DNA from: Deuterostichococcus epilithicus
Taxonomy: Eukaryota > Chlorophyta > Trebouxiophyceae > Prasiolales > Stichococcaceae
DNA length: 64,000 bases
Direction of reading: 5' to 3'
Assembly: GCA_033439295.1 (NCBI GenBank)
Contig: JAVTLE010000005.1
Coordinates: 558,001 to 622,000, forward strand
Shown here: positions 12,001 through 24,700 of the stretch, in pieces
How positions within the stretch are numbered: the first letter of the stretch is position 1
Layout of the letters: every line of letters starts with the position of its first letter
Notes under the pieces: generated by a model
Databases searched by the model: none
The model's input: the letters and a program-made list of their open reading frames with translations, nothing else
What the model was told of the DNA's origin: nothing
Position numbers and translations under genes: made by a program

Positions 12001-13511
12001 TCGGCGCACCACTGAGCCGCCGGGGCGCCGCCGCCGCCCCTGGCGAGTCTGCCCTGGACAGGCGCCGCAGGCGCCGCCGCTGTGGCTTTTGCAGACCCCC
12101 TGCCGCCGCCGCCGTATCGTCATCCGCCTCCCGATCATCCGCCAGCCCTGCAGATGCGGCGGCGCCAGCGGCTGCAGTGGCTGGCGCGGCAGCCGCCTCG
12201 TCGTCATCGACTGGTGCGGCGCAGGCACCGCGGGGACGGCCGCGCCCTTTGCTGGAGCTGAACAGCGGCGCCTCGACAGCGTCGTCCGAGGACAGCTCGA
12301 TCGCGTGTGCCGCCGCGGCGCCGGGCTCGGCCGCCAGGGGCGGCCCCGGAGCGCCCGCTGCATCGCTGTCCTCGAGCTCCGCTGCGGCGACTGCTCGCAC
12401 CGCTGCGGAGGGGCCGGCGGCGGCGGTGCAGCGGCGCCGTGTGGCATGCGGCTTTGGCGCTGACTTCTTTCGCTTCTTCGTCGGCAGTGGCTGGGCATCG
12501 CCAGACGAGCAGCCACCGCCATGAAAACCGGCGCCAAGATGCGGGCTGCAGACATGTGAGGCACACCCTGAGTGCCGGCCAGGAGGATCACAGAGCAGTC
12601 GAGGCGCAAGCACATGCCCCCACATTTTGAACCCCAGTAGCCGCCAGATCCTCACGCTGTCACTGTCGATGCAGCAAATGTGCCAGGTTGCAGACCAGAG
12701 GATGCCCACACATTCTCATCGGAGCCAACCTGCATGTGCATACTTGCACGCACACACGTGGCCCGTGACTGGCCCTCAGCAGAGGTGCGCAGGCAGCGTG
12801 TGATGCATCATCCGCGCACCCGCTTCCCTCCTCGCTGCCGCTCTCGGGCTCTGAGCTCGCAATGAAGTCCTGGATGGGCGGGCTCCGCTCTGGCTCCCAC
12901 TCAGAGTCGCTGCCGCCACTCGCCGCTGGTGACATTTCCAGGCGCTGATGGCTCCCCGCGGATTGCTGGTGAGCTGCCGCCACCGCGGCCTCGTCTGGCG
13001 GCGGCTTGGCCGCCTGCCGCCGCTTCCGGAAGGCCTCGCCTGCCGCTGCGGTGCGCCTGGTGGTCAGCTGCCGCATGCTGTGAGAGCTGCCACGGCGCCG
13101 CCGGTCGGGCGGAGACTCCGGCCACTCTACTTCGTCGCCATCGGCAACAACGCCGTCCGCTGCCTCGTCCGTGTGCAACCCGCTTGGCGACTGCGTGCCT
13201 ATGCGGTCTTCAAAGTCCTCATCGCCAGCTGCAGCTGCGGCCTCGCCCGTACCCCCTGCCTCGCTGCGGCTGCCGTTGTCGGCCAGCGACAGGCGCCTGC
13301 TGGCCACTGCGGCGGCGCGCCGCTTGCTGTGGGGCCGCATGCCGCTGCTCGGGCCGGCTGGCTCAACGTCTTCAGCCTGTTCGTCCTCATCTGCAGCACC
13401 GCGCAACTTTCTGAGCCGGCTGCGGCGCTTCCGCTTTTCCGCATGCGGGCGAGGCTGGGGGACATCCGAAACATCGCTGTCGTCCAGATCGTTGGGCACT
13501 ACGGCTGACAT
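9093..13511 (-). CDS. DUF4211-domain protein with acidic, low-complexity N-terminus
   Basis: Exons in transcription order: 13511-12820, 12545-12010, 11783-11657, 11492-11366, 11160-11083, 10853-10791, 10567-10434, 10279-10231, 9995-9797, 9678-9598, 9401-9093. Phases agree at every junction. The N-terminal ~400 residues are alanine/acid/basic-rich with nuclear-signal-like clusters (EKRKRRSRLRKLR, PTKKRKKSAPK). The domain begins at MGDFIEDDEEEDD and includes a CxxC pair (FTCDVCGRS), an acidic serine-rich insert, the family-typical FWVGSDCVQR, and a helical end (HLRKTLGLVKKMETR). DUF4211 proteins of fungi and plants are mostly uncharacterised and thought nuclear. A QRTLHGFF motif (11757-11734) fits a PCNA-interaction box. 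The C-terminal 30 residues before the TGA at 9093-9095 are the least certain part. Confidence 0.78.
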
Positions 13512-14014
13512 CGTCCCGTGCTCATTGACCTCAGGCCAGCAAGGATTTGCGAGGTTGCCAGAAAACCCTCTACATCAGAGCCAAGCGTGTCCTCGAGCCC
13601 CAGAAAGATTCCAAGAGATCAGTTTCTCAAGCGTCTCTGCTCTGACTGCTGCCCTCTTGGCTGAGCTTCATTTCCTGCTAGGGGGAAAGCGGATGGTCGT
13701 GCAGTGTTTCTGCTTCACCCATGCGCCTCAATCTGCCAGCGTTGAGTCGCAGCGTGAAGTACCACCTCAAATTCAGACTTTCGATCACGCGAAGCTCGTG
13801 GCGTTGCTTGCCTTCGCGGTGTACCAGTGGGAAATGATGACTTGGGAGAGCGCAGCACAGCACGTTAGCTGTCAGACAGTAGGGTTTTACGAGATTGGTT
13901 TGCTCATGAAGGCACAGGATTCCCCGCCGGCAGCAAGTGCCCTGAGCGCTGAGCAAGTCTGGCCTCTTCGACGTGCTCGGGCCCCGCGTGTTTGATTGCT
14001 GGTAGCCCGCCACC
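13512..14014. promoter_or_regulatory. Divergent promoter region, DUF4211 gene / RPS23
   Basis: About 500 bases separate the two outward-reading starts. It must hold both 5'UTRs and promoters unless leader introns extend further. No TATA box was identified. Confidence 0.5.
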
Positions 14015-15870
<1,856 letters not shown>

Positions 15871-15898
<28 letters not shown>

Positions 15899-16245
15899 TC
15901 GCCTTCGGCGAGGCTTTGCATGGCTGCCTGCGGCACCCCTGCCGCCGCGCCCCGCATGCCGCCGCCTCTGAACCTTGATCCGCCATGCTGTGTGCTGCTG
16001 TGCTTGAATGCTGCGGCCCACAACATACACCCACAAAACGTCCTGCTGTAAGCCAGAAGAAGAGATGCCACTCATTCAAACAGGAAGAGAAGCCCCGCAA
16101 TCAGTCTGATCGGCTTTGCAGGCCGCCTACTGCATCCCCATCACCATGCCGCCGCCCCTATGCCTTGACTCGGTAGGCTGTACGCTGCTGTGCTTGATTG
16201 CTGAGGCCCACACCGCACACTCCCATCACAATCTTCTGTAAGCCA
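15871..16245 (+). repeat. Tandem copy of the RPS23 terminal exon and 3'UTR
   Basis: Copy 1 starts with the true last exon (AAAGAGAAGCCCAGGAATTAG at 15878). Copy 2 starts at about 16084 with GAAGAGAAGCCCCGCAATCAG, where the stop codon has become CAG. Both continue with matching CATGCCGCCGCC, GCTGCTGTGCTTGA and TGTAAGCCAGAAG blocks. The spacing is about 190-205 bases. Confidence 0.85.
16047..16051 (+). terminator. TGTAA poly(A) signal of RPS23 (second copy at 16237-16241)
   Basis: TGTAA is the usual green-algal polyadenylation signal. It lies about 150 bases after the stop, inside CTGTAAGCCAGAAG, and the same block ends the duplicated 3'UTR at 16237-16241. Confidence 0.65.
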
Positions 16246-16249
16246 GAAG

Positions 16250-17097
16250 TCAGGACCCCAGGTTAGGGGTGTGGTCCGGCGGAAATCTTGGCGGACACGC
16301 CAGACAAACGATAAGTGCACACAATCTTTCGACGTAATTGTTTAAGGTTTACCAATGTGGCAGAGGCCCGCGCCAGAAAGGCGTAGATCGCCGGTACTAT
16401 GCCGACTACTCCAGGACGAGTCGTGGAAGCTGCCTGATCGAACTGCCATCTCGCATGGCTGCCCCGGGTCATATCAACACAGGCTGGACTGACTGGCCGG
16501 GTCACAGCACCACCGACCACGCTGCGGCAGGCAAGCCAGGCATCAGGTGACTGGTCAACGCAAGGACATCTCGTCTTTGTTGCTCAGGCCCCGGATGTAG
16601 TGCAGCCCGTGCAATGCGTGTCCAGAGCTCAGAGAGACACCTGCCGAAGAGAGTTGTCCACCATCCAGGACTATGTTACGCTTGGGTGCCTGCAATATTG
16701 TGGGTGGGCCCTGTTCCTGGCAAGCAGTCGGCTGATGCCCAGCCTGCTGCTTGACGCGTGGCCTGAGCTTGTTGCGAACCACATGTGACAGCAGCCCAGC
16801 ATCAAGCGGTGTTGGATTAAGTGTGCTGCCGCCGCCGGTGCCGGTTGTAGTTGTTGCGCACCACAGTTCCTCTTCGCTCAGGGCCGAGTTTCTTGCTGCG
16901 GGCAGACCGCCAGATGCACCCAGCACTGCACGTCCTGCTGGGCCACGCGCATGCTCGTGACTTCAAGGGCTTTTCTGTGGGATGCGATGGCCCTACAAGC
17001 GCCAGGATCGCTGTGCGCATCCAGCTTGCCATGCGCACCAGCAGCTCATCGATGTGCGCCTTTGGGAACTGTTGCGAACACCACTTGGCGGCCACAG
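16250..17097. other. Unresolved stretch between the RPS23 duplicate and the gene piece at 17098
   Basis: It probably holds upstream exons or the promoter of the next plus-strand gene. Several open readings exist on both strands, for example minus-strand 17095-16817. None has convincing splice borders or a recognisable motif. Confidence 0.3.
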
Positions 17098-17484
17098 ATC
17101 GGCATGCCCTTTGGCCTAGAGAACTACATGGCGGGCTTCGACCCGCCGGAGCTGGACGGCGACGAGCACATCGTGGACTGGAGCCCGCAGGACCAGCCCG
17201 GGCCCGTCATTGACCACCTGGATGCAGAGAGCCGGCGGGATGGCGCTGCGCAGCCGCTGTTCGAGTCTGGGCTGATCATGCTGGATTCCGACGAGTGCGC
17301 TTGTGCAACGCCCCTGCTACTGCCAGGACCTGCTTGGCTGCATGCGGTGACAGGTCAAGAGACGACATCAGGGCACTGACCATGTGTGCTCTGCTGGTGT
17401 TCACAGGCCAGGCGAAAGCAGGACCAGCCTGGTGGAGCGGTACATGAGGAACATGTTCGCCACACTCGCAGACACACCCATGTG
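17098..17484 (+). CDS. Unrecognised gene piece, two phase-matched exons
   Basis: Exons 17098-17294 and 17407-17484 join in phase 2. The reading is IGMPFGLENYMAGFDPPEL, then an acidic stretch EHIVDWSPQDQPGP, LIMLDSDEPGESRTSLVERY, and a helix RNMFATLADTPMW. The coding look is strong but I do not recognise the family. An in-frame ATG at 17104 could be the start, or more exons may lie upstream. The 3' continuation is unknown. Joining it directly to the aprataxin-like exons would need an impossibly short intron, so it may be a separate gene. Confidence 0.5.
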
Positions 17485-17702
17485 GTGAGCCGTGCCCGGG
17501 TGTGCCATCACCTTGTGCGTCACATGGCTCGACCTCGCTGCGCGCGTGGTGGCAGCAGCACCGCTGCGGTGTTGCGTGGTGCCGCAGCGCCAGTGTCCTT
17601 CCGTGCAAACAGGTAGTGCTCGTTTGGATTTAGGCCGAGCGACCTGGAGCTGTGGCACGGAGACCGTGCATCGGCTTGCGTGCCCCGTACCCAGTTGCGC
17701 AG

Positions 17703-18531
17703 GCGAGTTTCATTGTCGTCTCGCGGCTCGCGGGTGCGATGACGACAAACCGAGTTCCGAGTCAGCCAGCCAACTCGCTGATTGTGCTGATCAGAGCAGG
17801 CAGCGCGGCGCCATGTGCTGCGGCGTCCAGGTTCACGTGCAGTTGCAAACGATCGGGCCAACCAACTCTGGCGCTGCACACAGAGCTCAGTGGGCTGGAG
17901 GCTCTGCGGCCGTCACACGCCGCCCACGTGGCCGCCATGCAGGTGCGGCCCTGTGCATGCGCATTCGCGCCCCTGTAACGCCTGCGCTCAGCATGCCGTC
18001 GTGTTGACCAGCCGGAACTTGTGTGCCTTGAGAGCAACTGTTGCTCCTGTTCAGCAGGAAGGGCCGTCCACGAAGTCGTCTCAACGATCTTGCCTGACAC
18101 ATCATGCAGGCGCTTGGCGAGGCATTGGCGGCGCAGCTGGAGCCGGAGGGGCTCACGCTGCGCCTAGGCTTTGCGCCGCACAGCTTCTACAACCATCTGC
18201 ACGTGCAGATCGTCAGTATGGTGCTGCGGGACACCTCGCAAGTGGCCTGTGGTGATTGCGGTGCGCCAGGGCGTTTAGGCAAGCAGCACACATCTGACGC
18301 CTTGGTTCCTACTGCCGAGCGCAGGACGCTGGTCCCCGGTACAATATGAGCAGCGGGCTTGGCGATGCTGTCTACTTCCTGGTGCCCGTCGCCTTGGTGC
18401 GGCAGCGGCTGCATGAGCAAAGCCAGCCGGCGGCCACCCCGTGGCCGGGGCAATGCCGCGCTTGCGGCGGCGAGGTGGGTCAGGAGGCAGGCGCCGTGCA
18501 GCACGCTGCCGGCTGCCAGCACGCCGGCTAG
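17703..18531 (+). CDS. Aprataxin-like HIT-domain protein with C-terminal zinc finger (5' part unresolved)
   Basis: Exons 17703-17733, 17884-17942, 18110-18220 and 18325-18531 (TAG) agree in phase. The reading runs ASFIVVSRLAELSGLEALRP, then LRLGFAPHSFYNHLHVQIVS, then AVYFLVPVALVRQRL, and finishes with a CxxC...H...C finger (CRACGGEV...HAAGC). The order matches the aprataxin HIT core (LVVSRL, LRLGYH, HxHxH, YFL) plus its DNA-binding zinc finger. Aprataxin removes AMP from DNA ends left by abortive ligation. The third histidine of the HIT triad is glutamine here (HLHVQ). The front of the HIT fold was not placed; an in-frame upstream piece (YPVAQ) before 17703 may belong to it. Confidence 0.62.
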
Positions 18532-19119
18532 ACGGACAATTTGCAATGCTTTCTAGGCTGCCTGCAGCGACCCTGCAGTCGCTGCGCCGGCCGCCCGGCG
18601 CGCCATGCTCCAGCCCCTGACCTCGACCCGCCCTGCCTATGTGCTACTGTGCTGGTTCGCGGCGACGGCAGACGTTGTTGGCCAGCTGCAACCCGAGCCA
18701 CGATACTTGCATGTGATGCTTTCCAAGGTCGCTGCAAGTGTAAAAAACTCACCGGCTGATCAGATTCCAGTCTTGGCTGAAGGAGGGTGCGCGGCAAAAC
18801 AATGCACTTGCCACATGTTGCAGTTTCATGCATGTCTGGAGAATTACAATCAGTTCGCAACTGATCCCCAAGCATGCCAAAGACAGTACCTGCAATTTAC
18901 TGCTGTCGACTCTGGATGTCTGGCGGCGCCTGAACTTCTTTTGACTAACTTTTGACAAACTGCTGTTGCTTGTCTTTGTTCCGCCTCTCCTTGTCATTGC
19001 CGCCAGGGGTGCCATTGCTCTTCGAGCACAGAATCCACCGTCCGCGTCAAGTGCCTAACCCTCGGCGCCTGTCCTGTCGTCTGCAGCAGCATCCCTGGCC
19101 CTGCTGCACCCAAGACCCC
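18532..19119. other. Convergent 3' region, aprataxin-like gene / HERP-like gene
   Basis: No coding exon is supported. TTACA at 18844-18848 is TGTAA on the minus strand, about 275 bases after the HERP-like stop, and is a candidate poly(A) signal for that gene. Confidence 0.45.
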
Positions 19120-22100
19120 TTAGCCCTGTAAGTCGGCGTCAATGGGGCCGGCTCCGCCAGCGCCACCGCCGTCGCGGGCAGCCTCGGCTGCCGCCATCTG
19201 CTGCGCCGCCGCAAATGCGGCAGCATCCTCCGGGTTCATGTTCCAGCCTGCATAGGCAGCGGCAGTACCCATGAGCAACTTGCTGCCACACGACGAGCGA
19301 ACTCAGAGACGCAACATGCTTGCCAGCAGCGTGGTGTTCGATTGCAGGCCTGCGAGTCAACGCTCCGCGCGGCCTCCGAGTTGGCCAAGTGCCAGCAGCG
19401 GGGCAGCCGCACCCGGCAGCAGGGAGGTGAAGAAACCGATGAGCAGCGCTTGCAGCTCCCGCAGCACCCCGCCGCGGCGCGGGGGCGCGTTGCCGGCCGC
19501 CGCCGGGCCGCCGCCGCCGCCGGCCGCGTGTCCGCCGCCCTGCGCGAGGTGCCCGCCGTCCGCGCCGGCGGCGGCGGCGGCGGCAGCCCCGCGTCGTCGG
19601 GGTGGGCCCCGCCGCGGCACCACCGGGCGCCGCGGCCACGTTGGGCCGGCGGCAGCGTGCGCCGGGCCGTTGTGGCCGCCGGGGCGCGCTGCTCGGGCGC
19701 TGGCGGCGCGAGGCCGGCCACGCGCTGCAGCCACAGGCGCAGGGGGGAGAGGGCGGACAGGTACAGCAGCGCGCCACCGACGACCAGCAGCAGGAAGCGC
19801 CCCGGCGGGCAGTGCTGCGTTCACGGTGACACAGCCGTCAGGGGCGGCGAGGAGGATCATTGCCGTGGTGGCGACCATGTTCGCCTCGTGCCTGCGGACG
19901 GCATGCCGCTGTGCAGGTTGGTGCAGGCAACGGAGTCGCAATACAGCACGACGTGTCGCCTGTGCCGGCATGCAGGAGGGAGAGCACAGCCACAGGGGAA
20001 GCTGCAAATCCAAGAGGACGGAGTCGTTGGATCTGAGTGTGCTCAAGGCACGCAGCGGCGCACCTGGTACAAAAGCAGCAGCAGCACCGCGACCTGCAGG
20101 ATGACCCGCAGGTTGAGGTTGATCTGGATGCGTCGCACCACCGGCGGCGGCCGCGCCACACGCGGTGCGCCATGCCCGTCCCCGCGCGCTTCGACCAGCA
20201 CCTGCACAATGGCAACAGGGGACATAACATTCAGAAAGGAGAGTCAACAGCAACATCATTGTGTTGCATTTGCCGCAAACATGCGCGTCAACGACGGCAG
20301 AGGAGCATGGGGTCGACTTGGATCATTGCTGGAAAAGGCCAACAGGCTCCAAAACCGCTGGCGCACTTGTGCGCTGCCCAAAAGGATGCAGCCTGAGTGT
20401 GAGCAGCAGCGTGTGTGGCGATAGAGAGCACGCACGAAGTTGCCGGCCTCGTCGCGCCGCAGAAAGGCGTCTGGGCGGCCAGCTGGCGGCCCATTGCGGC
20501 CCGGTCGCCGCGCCCGCAGCCCTGCGTCATTGCCGTGCAGCATGGTTCAGGACTCACTCGGGTCTTCAGTCCCCACCTTCCTAAGCAGCGTGCACTCCGA
20601 TCGTGCAGCCTCATGTGCAGAGCCACGAGGCGAAACTGGACGTCGTCATGCATGCTGGTTAGGGTTTGCGACCAGAAAGCCCTGTGAGCATCCCTCGACC
20701 AACATCCTGTCCTCAAGATGGCCGGTGTCCACTCCCCTTCTCAGCCTCTAAGATATTGATAAATACCCGCTCACCGTCTGGCGCCTGGTGCTGGTGATGG
20801 CCAGGCGGCGGCTCGGGGTACGGAAATGCGGGCGGCGGGAAGCCGGGCGGGCCGTAATGACCGTAGAACCCTGGCGGCGGCGCGCCGTAGGGGTGTGGCG
20901 CAAAAGCCGCCGGCGGCTGCGCAAAGAGGAAGCCGCCTCCTGGGCCCGCCCCCAGGAAGCCGGGCCCCGGAAACCCGCCGGCGCCAAACTGCGGCAGCTG
21001 CTGCTGTTGGTGCGGCTGACCCTGCTGCTGGTGAGGCTGCTGCTGCTGCTGCTGGTTCTGCGGCGCCCCAAACACGAAGGCCGGCTGCTGGGCGGCTGCG
21101 CCATCGGGCTGCTGCTGCTGAGGCTGCTGCGGCTGCTGCTGCTGAGGCTGTTGAGGCTGCTGCGGCTGCTGCTGCCCCTCTTGTTGCTGCGGGAACATGC
21201 CGGGCTGCGGGAATCCCGGCAGCATGCCGTACGGCGACATCTGCGCCTCGAAAGAAGAGCCCCTTGATACCGGCTCTCAGCCATGTACCGCCTTCTGTCG
21301 TGTGGAACCAGAAGCTGCAAGGACCCCACAGTCATGCAAGGCGGCGCAGCAGGCTTCACGCACCAGACTTGGCTCTGAGAAATGGCAATCAGGCGGCACC
21401 CGGACGCAGCAACAGACTCACCATGCCAACGGGGACGAGCGCCACGATGGGGAAGCCCATCGGCTGCTGCATGCCAAACAGCGTGCCCCCCGCGTCCGCG
21501 CCGGGCGGCGGTGGCGCCGCTGCAGCGCCGCCGCCGCTGCTGGGGCGGGNNNGCGNCNGGGGGCCGCCGGTCCCGGTGCCGCCAGCCCCGGGCATGCCAT
21601 CGTTGAGGGAGGCCATGGCTGCGCTGTAGGCCGCCGCCAGCGCGGGGTTGTACTGGGCGTAGGCAGCGTGCGCCGCGGCCGCGTCGTGCGCCTGGCTGTG
21701 CGGCGGCGCGCTCGCTGGCATGCCCTGCAGCAGCGTTGACAGATAGTGGGACGGTCAGGCTCCGCTGACGCGTGCTGTCGTGTGCCATGGCGCGTGCGGG
21801 CGGCAGTCCTGCCAGGCAAGCAGCAAGGGATGCGGACTCGCACCCCTGCAGGAACTACAGTCGCCTGCAGAGCGCTTCTCCATTGCAAGAACTACCTCCA
21901 GTAGCAAGATACGCACCTGCCAGGGCGGCGGAAATGCGCCATTCTGGTACCAGAAGTCGTTTGGGTCAAACTGCTGCCCGTGCGGAGCGTGGCTGCCGCG
22001 GCCGTCGCCGCTGCTGCTGCTGCTGGCGCCGCTGCCAGCCGCGGCTGACTGAGATGCCCGACTGGGGCCCGCGGTGCTGGGAGGCACCAGCGGCCTGGGG

Positions 22101-22764
22101 AGAGATCCACTGGAGGGCTGGCCAGGGGGAGTGCGCAAGCCCGTGACGCTGGCGGGGGCCGCCACGCTCGCGCCTGTCGGCGAAGCGGCGATCGGCGGCG
22201 GCGACTTGACCACGATGTGCATGGAGATGGGCTCGCGCGCATCCTGCGAGTGTGAATGGTCACACCGTCAGCACATGCTCCGCCTGCTTGCTGACTACTC
22301 GAGAGCAGTGGCGCGGCTGGATGCAAGAGCTTTCGGCAGGCAGGTTGCTGCATGCTGAACGCAAGGTCGGTGCGTCAGATGATTCACGACATGCATGGTC
22401 CAACCAGAGCCGAGGCATGGCTGTTCACGTCAGCAGGCAAAACGCGCACCGGACCCACGACCGTGGACAGCTGTGCCGCCTCCGCCTTGAGGACCTTTCC
22501 GGCATATATGAGCTGCAAGCATATAGCGCCTTGTCAGCCAGGGCAAGCAGGCATTGATGTCTCTGAGAAGAACATGAGTGCACCGCAGCGCAGCACAAGA
22601 CTAACCGTCTGCTCAGAGGGTGCTGGGTTTCCCGGGTAGTCTCGCTGCACTATCGCCTTCAGCTGCGCCACCGTGCTGCTGAGCTGCGCCTTGATGCGCA
22701 CATCCGGCTTGCTGCCCGACCCGTTCTTGATGATGAACTCTGCCCCTTCTCCCTGGGCAGCCAT
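19120..22764 (-). CDS. HERP-like ubiquitin-domain ER membrane protein
   Basis: Ten exons: 22764-22606, 22512-22450, 22243-21917, 21724-21422, 21240-20775, 20521-20436, 20201-20064, 19814-19722, 19539-19413, 19247-19120. Exons 1-3 encode a ubiquitin-like domain (start FIIKNGSGSKPDVRIKAQL, core LIYAGKVLKAEAAQLS). The middle is proline/alanine/serine-rich, with a polyglutamine stretch and FYGHYGPPGFPPP-type aromatic repeats. Two hydrophobic helices follow (LNLRVILQVAVLLLLLYQ; RFLLLVVGGALLYLSALSPL), then GFFTSLLPGWN, a hallmark of HERP proteins. Animal HERP is induced by ER stress and scaffolds the HRD1 ubiquitin ligase in ER-associated degradation; the algal role is inference. The 19722/19539 junction removes about 180 very GC-rich bases and is the least sure. 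Ambiguous bases occur near 21550-21557. Confidence 0.82.
20960..21225 (-). repeat. CAG/CAA-type glutamine repeat in the HERP-like coding sequence
   Basis: Read on the minus strand, CAG-rich codons give QQ, QQPQQPQQ and QQQQQPHQQQG blocks over about 85 residues of exon 5. The tract is interrupted by proline codons, which favours coding selection over a pure microsatellite. Confidence 0.85.
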
Positions 22765-23204
22765 CTTAGTGTGATACTGGACCCGCGGACAACGAGTGAT
22801 AAAGCTTTGCAGGAGGACAGGTTCGACGCTGTGTAACGCCCGGGGTACGGTCGTCGAGGCAACCCCGCCTCGAGGTCAAGAGGTTGCAGGATCAGTGCAG
22901 CAAGAGACACGGTATAGATGCGCGTCTGGCGCTGCTACACGATTCCCATGCTACACAAGTCTTGCTATTGTTGTGCGAATGCGAGATGGTCTCGCGATCA
23001 GCACACTGCACTGCCATTGGCTACGCCACAACTCGTGATTTTCGCCCCTCTTGTCGGACAGGGAATCTCATGTTGCCGAAAGAATCATTGCCACGTCACG
23101 TCCGACAACGCCGAGTGCAGCAATAAGTCTGTGACGCGGTCATTCAGTTGCTGCGTCATTCCACCTTGCCAGCATCGCATACAGCAAACCCAAAAATATC
23201 AGTC
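22765..23204. promoter_or_regulatory. Divergent promoter region, HERP-like gene / LEA-like gene
   Basis: About 440 bases lie between the two start codons reading outward. No obvious TATA box is present. Just before the plus-strand ATG is an A-rich leader (AACCCAAAAATATC). A shared regulatory region is an inference from arrangement. Confidence 0.5.
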
Positions 23205-24364
23205 ATGGCTCGCGGCGCGCTCCTGCGCTGCTTCCGCAGCGCATGCACGCAGCATCAGGACGTGCTGACGCCGCAGTTCATGCAGACATACAACATGTTT
23301 GGCGTGTTTTCCCGGCAAGTTGTGCAGCAGGCACGCTCTGTAGCCGACGCTCAGCCCGATCACAAGGCGGCAGAGGCGGACGGGTCGACGACCGAGGTTC
23401 GAAGTTGCCACGCAGCCGTCCTTCCAGCCCGATGTGCAGTGATGCCTGCTGTTGAGGTATCGCTGTGTAGGGCTGTAGATGGACTCGAAATATTCCAAAT
23501 CACATCATGATCGATGCCGGCAGTGAATGGACTGGGTAACTTTTGCGGCGTTCCGGTGTTCAACCGCAACAAATGTTTTCCTGTTTGAAGTCAGCAAGGA
23601 ACATCAGCAGCTGTCGTTCCGGAGTTCAATTCCGTCTTGTTGTTCCTGCAGCCGGAAGGATCCACGGCACAGAGTGCAGGGAGCACGGCAAAGGCTGCCG
23701 GGCAGTGGGCAGCGCAGGGCGCCGGCGCCTTGGCCAATGCGGCCAAGGAGACGGTGTCAGGTGGCGGGTCCATGGCGCGAGAGGATCACCAGCCGGCAGG
23801 GAAGATGCAGCAAAGGTGAATTTTTATCTACTCAATCACAAGATCTTTTTTTTCCCCCGCAGGTGAATGCATCACTGTCTGAACTCCTGTGAAAGTCAAA
23901 TTGTTGACGTTAGGGGACAGTCGCCCTGTCTGCAATGGCCCTTGCTGCAACCGCTGTCCGGCCAAACTCGGCGCGCTTCTCGCAGATGCTGGTCACATAT
24001 TGGGTTGCCAGGAAGGGCAGTGGCGTCAGGTCTGCCTGTGCCGCTTGTGCTGCAGGCGAAATGCAGGGGACAAGCCAGATGATACGCATGAGCGCGTCGG
24101 GGAGGTGCGTGACGCCGTCAAGGAGAAGTGGCAGGACGAGCGCAACCTCTCGGAGAGGTGAGCAGCCAGAGGTGGTGCCGATGTTGTGGTTGTCTGATAC
24201 GAATGCAATTTCGTCAGTGCTGCATGTGGCACTGAAGAAGTGGGGTCCAACGTGACTGTGTGTTACGCATCATGCTGATGGAGTTTGCTTTCGGTATCAG
24301 GTATCCCAGCATGAAGAATGCGGCTGGCAAACAGCATCGGACAGGCGGGTCCGATTCTTCCTGA
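23205..24364 (+). CDS. Small LEA-like, probably mitochondrial hydrophilic protein
   Basis: Exons 23205-23396, 23652-23816 (approximate end), 24056-24157 and 24301-24364 (TGA) join in phase. The N-terminus MARGALLRCFRSACTQHQ is basic, serine-containing and acid-free, like a mitochondrial presequence. The body is polar: AQSAGSTAKAAGQWAAQGAG, ANAAKETVSGGG, RVGEVRDAVKEKWQDERN, ending HRTGGSDSS. Lysine/alanine-rich amphipathic segments of this kind fit LEA-type stress proteins, which protect membranes or enzymes during drying or cold. It could also be another small mitochondrial helical protein. The donor after exon 2 and the acceptor at 24056 are chosen for frame. A pyrimidine tract with AG at 23853-23862 offers an alternative exon. 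Confidence 0.6.
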
Positions 24365-24700
24365 GATTCACGTGCAGTGGTCTCTCGGCCAGCAAACAGG
24401 CATTGTCAGGTTCTGAATTCTAGGCTCTTAAGATTGTTATGGTGGGTTACACGAGATGTGGTTTGATTGGATTCAAGACTCTGTCAGGCTCGTTCCCCAT
24501 ATTTCCTCTGCCAGGACTGGTCTGAAACACGTACTGACCGAACAAACACTGCACACCCACAGCCACTGCCTTCCGTTGCTGCGCCTGCGCTTGGGCAGAA
24601 GCAGCGACGACCGACCTAAGGATTCTCACCCGTCCAAGCTAACTTATATCAATGCAGCAGACACAGCAGCTGCACAGTAGCGTGCAGCCAGCTACGGGCG
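24365..24700. other. Convergent 3' region, LEA-like gene / golgin
   Basis: No coding exon is seen. TTACA at 24447-24451 reads TGTAA on the minus strand, about 250 bases after the golgin stop, and is its likely poly(A) signal. Confidence 0.5.

Noticed and set aside
16817-17095. Minus-strand reading with helical look
   Set aside because: No acceptor or donor fits and no neighbouring minus-strand exon was found.
17407-17733. Direct fusion of the unrecognised exons with the aprataxin-like exons
   Set aside because: The only joins that keep frame need introns of about 23 bases.
19357-20259. 300-codon minus-strand open reading
   Set aside because: Most is a GC-rich shadow; only its last part (exon 19539-19413) is in the HERP-like frame.
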